From Pseudomonadota bacterium (lineage in GTDB: Bacteria; Pseudomonadota; Alphaproteobacteria; Rhizobiales; Kaistiaceae): a stretch of 14,447 nucleotides of DNA. Position numbers and translations under genes: made by a program. The DNA is taken from positions 1 to 14,447 of the forward strand of contig JAEZEN010000098.1 of the NCBI GenBank assembly GCA_023433185.1. The letters run 5' to 3'. The notes beneath the pieces are model-generated. The model worked only from the letters and a program-made list of their open reading frames with translations, ran no database searches and had not been told where the DNA came from. This document shows, one piece after another, positions 8,275 through 14,447 of this stretch (positions within the stretch are counted from its first letter, which is position 1; the number at the start of each line of letters is the position of its first letter).

Positions 8275-8303
8275 CATATAGGGGCCCGGCGGGCGGAGCG
8301 CAA
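8275..8303 (-). promoter_or_regulatory. Candidate promoter of the two-gene small-protein unit
   Basis: On the minus strand TTGCGC (8298-8303), a 17-base spacer and TATATG (8275-8280) form a reasonable sigma-70-type promoter. Transcription would begin near 8268 and give a leader of about 155 bases before the ATG at 8112. It is the most AT-rich hexamer in the gap. Confidence 0.4.
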
Positions 8304-8473
8304 ATCAGCCCTTCCGCCGGCTGCTCGCGCATGATGCCGCCGGCCACGCATGTGCTCGGAACCCCGAACCGGCATGGCGAGACGGCCTACTGAGGCGGAT
8401 CGCGGCCGCGGGGGGTGGACGGGGCGCCCCGGGCGGGCTATCGCCTCCCTGCAAAGGTACGGGACCAGTCACG

Positions 8474-8806
8474 ATGATCTTCATCACCCAGGGGCGGTAC
8501 ACCCAGCACGCGCGGGCAAGCATGCTCGCCAATCCGGAGGAGCGGGCCCCGGCGCTCGACGAGCTCCTCAAGGCGGCGGGCGTGAAGCTCCTCAATGCCT
8601 TCTGGACATTCGGCGAGCATGACTTCCTGATCGTCGTCGATGCGCCGGACGAGCACGCCTGGATGCAGGTGCTCCTGGTTGCCTCGTCGACCGGCGGCAT
8701 CGCCGACTTCCGGACGATCCTCGCCCTGCCGATGGCCGAGGGCGAGAAGGACTATGCGGCCGCCGCCGAACTGGCCCGCCGGTTCGAGGCGAGCCAGAGA
8801 CAATAG
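8474..8806 (+). CDS. GYD-domain protein of unknown function
   Basis: 110-residue protein matching the GYD family of small dimeric alpha/beta-barrel (ferredoxin-like) proteins. It has the opening IFITQGRYTQHARASML, the central HDFLIVVDAPDEHAWMQVLL strand and helix that corresponds to the family's GYD/xDhVhIhEAPD core, and a strand/loop TGGIADFRTILALPMAE at the C-terminal side. Here the GYD triplet reads EHD. No catalytic residues are known for the family. No strong Shine-Dalgarno lies at the usual distance (AAAGG is 15-16 bases away), but the start gives the standard N-terminus. It stands alone between divergent and convergent genes, so the context gives no function. Confidence 0.8.
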   Translation: MIFITQGRYTQHARASMLANPEERAPALDELLKAAGVKLLNAFWTFGEHDFLIVVDAPDEHAWMQVLLVASSTGGIADFRTILALPMAEGEKDYAAAAELARRFEASQRQ

Positions 8807-8892
8807 CAGACGATAGCCCCTTGCCCGCCAGGCCCGGAGGCATGGCAGTTCGACGGGCAACCCGGCGGATGGCCCGCGTGAGCGGCGGAAAT

Positions 8893-9267
8893 CTAGCCGG
8901 CCGGCATTTCGGCAGGCTTGAGCATCACCGACTCGCCGCAGCCGCAGGCCGACACCTCGTTCGGATTGCGGAAAACGAAGCCCGAGCGGAGCTTGGTGAC
9001 CTCGAAGTCCATCTCGGAGCCGAGCAGGAACATCACCGCCTTGGGGTCGACATAGACGTTGGCGCCGTGCGCACTCACCACGTCGTCGATCGGGTTCACC
9101 ACCTCGACCGGCTCCAGCGTGTATTCCATGCCGGCGCAGCCGCCCTTCTTGACGCCGACGCGGAGGCCGGCGATCGGACGGTCGGCATTCTCCACGAGGT
9201 CGCGGACACGGGCGGCGGCGGCCTCGGACAGCCGCATCACGGACGGGCGGGGACGAGCAGTTGCCAT
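8893..9267 (-). CDS. sufA: SufA/IscA-type iron-sulfur cluster carrier
   Basis: A-type carrier of the HesB/IscA/SufA family that accepts a cluster from the SufBCD scaffold and passes it to target apoproteins. The 124-residue product has the three conserved cysteines: Cys44 in KKGGCAGMEY and Cys108/Cys110 in SACGCGES. The overall length and the FVFRNPNE segment fit the family. The ATG at 9267 is preferred, with GAGAGGA about 10 bases upstream; a GTG at 9276 would lie directly against that site. It is the last gene of the suf cluster, separated from sufT by 162 bases, a larger gap than elsewhere in the cluster, so it may also have its own promoter or processed transcript. It converges on the GYD gene 86 bases away. 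Confidence 0.92.
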   Translation of the reverse strand: MATARPRPSVMRLSEAAAARVRDLVENADRPIAGLRVGVKKGGCAGMEYTLEPVEVVNPIDDVVSAHGANVYVDPKAVMFLLGSEMDFEVTKLRSGFVFRNPNEVSACGCGESVMLKPAEMPAG

Positions 9268-9429
9268 CGTCGTCACTTCCTCTCGCGCCGGTTCAAGGCC
9301 GGCGGATCATCACACCAAACATGGTCCCGGCGCGCGGCAATGGCAAGCGGCAGCCTGTTGGTCCGCCTCCGGCATTCGCCGGTCCCCCGGGAATCCGGTG
9401 CCGAACGAATGTCGCAGTCACCGGGACCG

Positions 9430-9855
9430 CTAGTACCAGTTGAGCGCCACCCGCGCCTCGTCGGACATCCGCTCGGGCCCCCATGGCGGGTCGAAGACCA
9501 TGTTGACGTTGACGGTGCCGACCCCCGGCACGAGGCTGACGGCGTTCTCGACCCAGCCCGGCATCTCACCGGCCACCGGACAGCCCGGGGCGGTCAGCGT
9601 CATGTCGATGTCGATATTGCGCTCGTCGGAGATGTCGACCCGGTAGATCAGGCCAAGCTCGTAGATGTCGGCCGGGATCTCGGGGTCGTAGACCGACTTG
9701 AGCGCGGCGACGATGTCGGTGGTGAGCCGATCGAGTTCCTCGGGCGGAAGGGCCGATCCGGTCGCGGTCACGGTCGCCGAGGCGCCCTTTGCGTCGAAGG
9801 CCTCTCCCGTGCTTTCCGGGACCGTCGGTGTCGAGACATCGTCCATGGCGCTCAT
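9430..9855 (-). CDS. sufT: SufT, MIP18/DUF59-family iron-sulfur maturation protein
   Basis: 141-residue SufT, an accessory factor for Fe-S protein maturation. The DUF59 domain starts about residue 41 and carries DPEIPADIYELGLIY (57-71), the conserved Cys92 in TAPGCPVAGEMP, and the C-terminal FDPPWGPERMSDEAR, which is typical of suf-linked SufT. The first 40 residues are a variable Ser/Thr/Ala-rich extension. The start is uncertain between ATG 9855 and ATG 9846; the first is listed because it begins 14 bases after the sufS stop, while GGA 9 bases upstream of the second would also serve. The tight spacing places it in the suf operon. Confidence 0.9.
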   Translation of the reverse strand: MSAMDDVSTPTVPESTGEAFDAKGASATVTATGSALPPEELDRLTTDIVAALKSVYDPEIPADIYELGLIYRVDISDERNIDIDMTLTAPGCPVAGEMPGWVENAVSLVPGVGTVNVNMVFDPPWGPERMSDEARVALNWY

Positions 9856-9869
9856 TCCGCTGGCGCTGT

Positions 9870-11111
9870 TCACGCGAAGAAGGACCGTGCCTTCTCGAGG
9901 GCCGCCGCGAGCCGGTCGACCTCCTCGAAGGTGTTGTACATGCCGAACGAGGCCCGGCAGGTGGCGGTGGTGCCGAAGCGGGCGAGCAGGGGCTGGGCGC
10001 AATGGGTGCCGGCCCGCACCGCGACCCCCTCGCGATCGATGATCGTCGATACGTCGTGCGGGTGAGCCCCTTCGAGATTGAACGAGAAGATCGCGCCCCT
10101 GCCCCGGGCGTGGCCATAGAGCCGCAGGCTGTTGATCTCGCGCAGCCGCTCTTCCGCATAGACGCCAAGCGCCGCCTCATGCAGCGCGATCCGGTCGCGT
10201 CCGACACCTTCCATATAGGCCAGCGCCGCACCGAGGCCGATCGCCTGGACGATCGGCGGCGTGCCGGCCTCGAAGCGATGCGGCGGCTCCGCATAGGTGA
10301 CGTGGCTTTCGGTCACGTCGCGGATCATCTCGCCGCCGCCGAGGAAGGGCGGCATCGCGGCCAGGAGCTTCCGCTTGCCGTAGAGTACGCCGATGCCGGT
10401 CGGACCATAGGTCTTGTGACCGGTGAAGCAGTAGAAGTCGCAATCGAGATCGCGGACGTCGACCGGCATGTGGACGGCACCCTGGCTGCCATCGACCAGC
10501 ACCGGGATGCCGCGGGCATGGGCGATGCGGACGACCTCCTTCACCGGCACCACGGTGCCGAGGACATTCGACATCTGGGTGATCGCGACGATGCGCGTCC
10601 GGTCGGTGAGCAGCCTTTCGAACTCGTCGAGGAGGAACGTCCCGTCGTCGGCGACCGGCGCCCACTTGAGGACCGCGCCGTGGCGCTCGCGGTGGTAGTT
10701 CCACGGCACGATGTTGGAATGGTGCTCCATGATCGAGAGGACGATCTCGTCACCCTCGCGGAAGTCCATCCCGTAGCTGGCCGCGACGAGGTTGATCGCC
10801 TCGGTCGCGTTCTTGGTGAAGATGATCTCCTCGACCGAGCCGGCATTGAGGAAGCGGCGGACGGTCTCGCGCGCCTCCTCGTATTTCTCCGTCGCGGCGT
10901 TCGACAGGAAATGCAGGCCGCGATGGACGTTGGAATACTCGTCCGCATAGGCGTGGGCGATCGTGTCGATCACCACCCTGGGCTTCTGCGCCGACGCGCC
11001 GTTGTCGAGGTAGGTCAGCGGCTTGCCATGGACGCTTCGCGCCAGGATCGGGAAATCCCGGCGGACGGCCTCGACGTCATAGGGCGCGGCGATGGCGGCG
11101 GGCGCGTTCAT
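9870..11111 (-). CDS. sufS: Cysteine desulfurase SufS
   Basis: PLP-dependent group II cysteine desulfurase that removes sulfur from L-cysteine as a persulfide for cluster assembly. The 413-residue protein shows the fold-type I pattern: Asp207 (LVDGSQGAVH), the PLP lysine Lys233 in TGHKTYGPTG, and the catalytic Cys371 in RAGTHCAQP, which is the group II (SufS) form of the active-site loop. The His130-His131 pair (EHHSNIVPW) that stacks on the PLP ring is present. Its ATG overlaps the sufD stop as ATGA, and a GGGGAGG ribosome site lies inside the end of sufD, so translation is coupled. No sufE or sufU gene is seen in the window, so the partner sulfur acceptor must be elsewhere. Confidence 0.97.
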   Translation of the reverse strand: MNAPAAIAAPYDVEAVRRDFPILARSVHGKPLTYLDNGASAQKPRVVIDTIAHAYADEYSNVHRGLHFLSNAATEKYEEARETVRRFLNAGSVEEIIFTKNATEAINLVAASYGMDFREGDEIVLSIMEHHSNIVPWNYHRERHGAVLKWAPVADDGTFLLDEFERLLTDRTRIVAITQMSNVLGTVVPVKEVVRIAHARGIPVLVDGSQGAVHMPVDVRDLDCDFYCFTGHKTYGPTGIGVLYGKRKLLAAMPPFLGGGEMIRDVTESHVTYAEPPHRFEAGTPPIVQAIGLGAALAYMEGVGRDRIALHEAALGVYAEERLREINSLRLYGHARGRGAIFSFNLEGAHPHDVSTIIDREGVAVRAGTHCAQPLLARFGTTATCRASFGMYNTFEEVDRLAAALEKARSFFA

Positions 11112-12433
11112 CGGCCCTCCCCCCGCTGCGCGAGCCAGGCCGCGACGACACCCTTCAGCGCCGCGCCGATCGCCTCGTCACCCACCACGTCGATGGCGTC
11201 GTCGAGGAAGGCCTCGATCAGGAGCCGCTCCGCCTCGGCCCGCGGAATGCCGCGGGACATCAGGTAGAAGAGTTCGGTGTCGCTGATCTGACCGGCGGTC
11301 GCGCCATGGCCGCACTGCACGTCGTCGGCGAAGATCTCGAGTTCGGGCTTCGATGCGAATTCCGCCTCGTCGGACAGGAGGAGCGCCTTCGCCATCATCC
11401 GGGCATCGGTCTTCTGGGCGCCCTGTGCGACTACGATCTTGCCCTGGAAGACGCCCGTGGCCCGGCCATCGATCGCGGCCTTGTAGTGCTCGCGGCTCGA
11501 CTGGTGCGGCTCGCCATGCGTCACCACCAGGGTCGTGTCGCCATGCTCCGTGCCCGACAGCATCGCCGCGCCGGAGAAGCCCATCCGCACGCCCTTGCCG
11601 GCGAGATCGAGGAAGCCCTGCCAGCGGGCCAGCGCCGCACCGGCATTGACCACGACATGGTCGATCTCGGCACGCGACTCAAGCCGGGCGAGGAAGCTGG
11701 TCACATGCAAGGCGGCTTCGCTCTCGGCCTGGAGGCGCGCCCAGGTGACGTGCGCCGCCTCGCCGACCTCGAGCTCGATGAGCGCATTGACCTGATAGGC
11801 GAGGCCCCGAACGCCGCGGTGGCTCTCGACGAAGCGCACGACGGCACCGGCACCGACGCTTACCACGTTCCGCGCGTAGACCGACACCGGCTCGGTCGAA
11901 GCGGTGAGGTGGACGATCTCGATCGGCCGCGACGGGTGCGCGCCCGGCGCGACGGTGATCACCGCCCCGCCCTGCATCAGCGCCGTGTTGAGCGCGATGA
12001 CCGTATCGCTCGCATCGTCGACAAGACGGCCGATGCGCTCCGGTGACGTGGCCAGCACATGGGCGAGCGGCTCGACGGTCACGCCCTCGATTCCGGCGAG
12101 ATCGGACAGTTCGGCCTCGAAGACGCCGTTGACGATGACGATCTGCGCCCGGTCGAGGGTCGCGATCGGGTCCGCCTCGGCGACCGTGCCGAGCAGCGCC
12201 GCCGGCGCCGGACCGGCAAGCGGCGCGGCCGAACGCATGAGCGTGCGAAGGTCGGTGTATTTCCAGGCCTCGACCCGGCGATGCGGCAGGCCGAACTGCT
12301 CGAAGAGGGAGAAGGCCGCGTTCCGGCGGGCGCGGGTCGGCTCGCCGCCCGGGAGGGCGGCACGCGACTGCGCGAAGAGCGCCGCAAGCGCCTCTTCGGT
12401 CCTGGTACGAAGCGTCCGGGGCTCGGCCGTCAT
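11108..12433 (-). CDS. sufD: SufD subunit of the SufBCD iron-sulfur scaffold
   Basis: 441-residue SufD, which pairs with SufB and SufC in the scaffold where clusters are built. The N-terminal helical part holds RRVEAWKYTDLR, a SufD signature. The beta-helix core holds GRATGVFQGKIVV and GAQKTDARMMAKALLL. The C-terminal region holds VQCGHGATAG with His376, equivalent to the SufD histidine implicated in de novo cluster assembly, followed by the SufC-binding helices (ELFYLMSRGIPRAEAERLLIEAF). The ATG at 12433 is chosen because GGGAG lies 6 bases upstream and the gene then begins 10 bases after the sufC stop; the frame is open to 12766, but that part is sufC read out of frame. Confidence 0.96.
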   Translation of the reverse strand: MTAEPRTLRTRTEEALAALFAQSRAALPGGEPTRARRNAAFSLFEQFGLPHRRVEAWKYTDLRTLMRSAAPLAGPAPAALLGTVAEADPIATLDRAQIVIVNGVFEAELSDLAGIEGVTVEPLAHVLATSPERIGRLVDDASDTVIALNTALMQGGAVITVAPGAHPSRPIEIVHLTASTEPVSVYARNVVSVGAGAVVRFVESHRGVRGLAYQVNALIELEVGEAAHVTWARLQAESEAALHVTSFLARLESRAEIDHVVVNAGAALARWQGFLDLAGKGVRMGFSGAAMLSGTEHGDTTLVVTHGEPHQSSREHYKAAIDGRATGVFQGKIVVAQGAQKTDARMMAKALLLSDEAEFASKPELEIFADDVQCGHGATAGQISDTELFYLMSRGIPRAEAERLLIEAFLDDAIDVVGDEAIGAALKGVVAAWLAQRGEGR

Positions 12434-12443
12434 CGCACGCTCC

Positions 12444-13199
<756 letters not shown>

Positions 13200-13234
13200 T
13201 TCGAAACGTCTCTTTCCTTGACCATCCATTTTGC

Positions 13235-13334
13235 CGTCACCCCGGCGAAAGCCGGGGTCCATTACCGACAGCGTCGCCCGTACGTCGCCAGGCTGATCCG
13301 CTCGCGATGGATTCCGGCTTTCGCCGGAATGACG
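13235..13334. repeat. Paired extragenic palindromic element between the cupin gene and sufC
   Basis: Two 28-base hairpin units face each other, at 13235-13262 and 13307-13334, separated by 44 bases. Each is itself a palindrome: CCCCGGC-GAAA-GCCGGGG in the first and ATTCCGGC-TTTC-GCCGGAAT in the second. One unit is the reverse complement of the other at 24 of 28 positions, and the four differences are two swapped base pairs that keep both stems intact. Read as protein the element gives WIPAFAGMT on one strand and DPGFRRGD on the other, the usual mark of dispersed alphaproteobacterial palindromes. It lies inside the suf transcription unit and could form two short hairpins or one long stem in the mRNA. 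Confidence 0.85.
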
Positions 13335-13358
13335 CCCGTCGGAGCAGCCAGCCTCAGC

Positions 13359-13871
13359 TCACTCCCCGTCCCAGTAGTCGAGGCTCCCCTCGCGCCGCCC
13401 GACGAAGCGCACGCCGCCCTTGCCGGTCGCCCAGTCGTAGCGCGACGTCACCGCGAACTTGCCGCTGTCCGGATACTCGACGACCTCGGTCGCCGCGACG
13501 GTCGAGATGCCGACATACCTGAGCGGCACGGTGCCGGTATTGATGATCTGGTGCGCCGTCTCCGGGCCGCCGGTGGGCGCGGCGCACACGTCGCCGGCTT
13601 TGACCGGATAGCGTTCCCCGCCGAAACGATAGATGCCCTCCCCTTCGAGGATGAGGAACAGCTCGTGGGTCTGGTGATGGGCATGGTACGGAAAAGCCGT
13701 CTTGCCCGGCGGCACGACATGCAGCATCGCGCCGAGACCCGTGGACCCGATCATCCAGCCGAAGCTGCCCACCTGCGCCTGGAACCTGTCGCCGTGACCG
13801 TTGTCGCGAAGCGGCACGTCCGCAATGTTCATCACTGGTCTCGTGTCCATGAGCTCCGCCCCGTTCGACAT
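13359..13871 (-). CDS. Single-domain cupin protein encoded inside the suf operon
   Basis: 170-residue cupin with one predicted metal-binding barrel. Motif 1 shows His63, His65 and Glu70 (YHAHHQTHELF), motif 2 shows PTGGPETAHQIIN with His107, so all four usual metal ligands are present. The protein has an N-terminal segment MNIADVPL and a C-terminal stretch ending in a YWDGE motif. There is no signal peptide. The function is unknown; cupins range from dioxygenases and isomerases to ligand sensors. The start is uncertain between ATG 13871 (listed, AGGG 5 bases upstream), ATG 13850 and ATG 13832. It begins about 20 bases after the sufB stop on the same strand and therefore is very probably co-transcribed with the suf genes, though cupins are not a normal suf component. 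Confidence 0.85.
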   Translation of the reverse strand: MSNGAELMDTRPVMNIADVPLRDNGHGDRFQAQVGSFGWMIGSTGLGAMLHVVPPGKTAFPYHAHHQTHELFLILEGEGIYRFGGERYPVKAGDVCAAPTGGPETAHQIINTGTVPLRYVGISTVAATEVVEYPDSGKFAVTSRYDWATGKGGVRFVGRREGSLDYWDGE

Positions 13872-13891
13872 CACCGCCCTTGCGGTCCCGC

Positions 13892-14447
13892 CTAGCCGAC
13901 GCTGCCCTCGAGGCTGACGCCGATCAGCTTCTGCGCCTCGACGGCGAACTCCATCGGCAGGTGCTGGATCACGTCCTTGACGAAGCCGCTGACGATGAGC
14001 GCCACAGCCTCCTCCTCGGAAAGGCCGCGGCTCTTGGCATAGAAGAGCTGGTCATCCGAGATCTTCGAGGTCGTCGCCTCGTGCTCGAACACCACCGATG
14101 CGTTCTTCGCCTCGATATAGGGAATCGTGTGCGCGCCGCACCTGTCGCCGATCAGCAGCGAGTCGCAGACGGTGTGGTTGCGGGCGCCGGTCGCCTTGCG
14201 GTGGCTGGTGACGAGGCCGCGATAGGTGTTCTGCGAGAAGCCCGCCGCGATGCCCTTCGAGATGATCCGGCTCCGCGTGTTCTTGCCGAGATGGGTCATC
14301 TTGGTGCCCGAGTCGACCTGCTGGTAGCCGTTCGATACCGCGATCGAATAGAACTCGCCGACCGAATCGTCCCCGCGGAGGATGACGCTCGGATACTTCC
14401 AGGTGATGGCCGAGCCGGTCTCGACCTGAGTCCACGAGATCTTCGAC
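13892..14447 (-). CDS. sufB: SufB scaffold subunit, C-terminal part (5' end beyond window)
   Basis: The last 184 residues of SufB, the subunit on which the nascent cluster is assembled. Diagnostic stretches are [48 protein letters not shown], and [15 protein letters not shown], in which the Cys matches the SufB residue implicated in sulfur transfer and cluster assembly. The end holds the SufC-contacting helices ([23 protein letters not shown]). The frame stays open to the right edge; the usual SufB length near 470-490 residues means roughly 290 more residues lie outside, along with the operon promoter and any regulator such as iscR or rirA. Confidence 0.96.
   Translation of the reverse strand, partial: SKISWTQVETGSAITWKYPSVILRGDDSVGEFYSIAVSNGYQQVDSGTKMTHLGKNTRSRIISKGIAAGFSQNTYRGLVTSHRKATGARNHTVCDSLLIGDRCGAHTIPYIEAKNASVVFEHEATTSKISDDQLFYAKSRGLSEEEAVALIVSGFVKDVIQHLPMEFAVEAQKLIGVSLEGSVG

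Larger units (their letters stand above)
8113..8473. other. 361-base non-coding gap between divergent small genes
   Basis: No convincing gene on either strand; the open frames here are extensions or shadows of the flanking genes. The left part is the probable leader of the minus-strand small-gene pair, with a candidate promoter at 8275-8303 and a hairpin at 8242-8263. The right part is the upstream region of the plus-strand GYD gene. It holds a perfect GGGGCGCCCC palindrome near 8420 and a weak possible -10 (CTATCG) downstream of it, neither strong enough to call a promoter. Confidence 0.6.

Noticed and set aside
8350..8622. A 90-codon plus-strand open frame overlapping the start of the GYD gene
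   Set aside because: It is out of frame with the GYD gene, Arg/Gly-rich, and has no ribosome site.
8821..8860. Inverted repeat TTGCCCG / CGGGCAA between the GYD gene and sufA as a shared terminator
   Set aside because: The 7-bp arms are 26 bases apart and no T-run follows on either strand, so it is not supported as a terminator.
9789..11267. A 492-codon plus-strand open frame opposite sufS
   Set aside because: Antisense to SufS with its active-site Lys233 and Cys371; the translated product has no domain character.
13200..13262. Longer N-terminus for sufC starting at 13262
   Set aside because: The added residues (MDPGFRRGDGK...) are translated from the palindromic repeat, a known cause of false extensions; the family N-terminus begins at 13199.
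13235..13334. Paired repeats considered as a CRISPR array or transposon ends
   Set aside because: There are only two units, in opposite orientation and each self-complementary, with a single 44-base spacer and no enclosed transposase; this fits an extragenic palindromic element.

Overview
The window is high-GC chromosomal DNA with densely packed, mostly single-copy genes. The gene families point to an alphaproteobacterium, probably from the Rhizobiales/Rhodospirillales side. The reasons are the sulfur-mobilisation order sufB-(x)-sufC-sufD-sufS-sufT-sufA with no isc genes visible, a topoisomerase IV type ParE with an extended N-terminus, and a palindromic repeat whose reading frames give the WIPAFAGMT / DPGFRRGD peptides typical of alphaproteobacterial extragenic palindromes. 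This placement is inferred from gene content; no rRNA or other marker is present.

Layout. Bases 1-1342 (minus) are the front part of an RhlE-type DEAD-box RNA helicase with a clear promoter upstream. Then on the minus strand come a small exported protein of unknown function (1561-2007), parE (2145-4202) and an exported SGNH/GDSL hydrolase (4351-4971). A divergent gap leads into a plus-strand group: a fold-type III PLP enzyme of the D-serine dehydratase / D-threonine aldolase type (5099-6256), an ArsC/Spx-like thioredoxin-fold protein (6269-6625) and an aldo/keto reductase (6715-7692). Converging on these are two small minus-strand genes (7700-7924, 7930-8112) behind a 361-base gap that holds a candidate promoter and an attenuator-like hairpin. 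A plus-strand GYD-domain protein (8474-8806) follows.

From 8893 to the right edge is a minus-strand iron-sulfur cluster assembly operon, transcribed from right to left: sufB (cut by the edge), a cupin gene, a paired palindromic repeat, sufC, sufD, sufS, sufT and sufA. SufS takes sulfur from cysteine, SufB/C/D form the scaffold and its ATPase, and SufT and SufA help mature and deliver clusters. The sufD-sufS junction overlaps by four bases and the sufC-sufD and sufS-sufT gaps are 10 and 14 bases, so these genes are probably co-transcribed and partly translationally coupled.

The least ordinary features are the cupin gene between sufB and sufC, the two-unit palindrome next to it whose arms differ only by compensating base pairs, the small-protein gene pair with a structured leader, and an SGNH hydrolase whose catalytic Asp-His spacing is shifted by one residue. 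I see no CRISPR array, tRNA, rRNA, transposase, prophage or defence locus. The window reads mainly as housekeeping chromosome, and I found no convincing evidence of a new multi-gene system.
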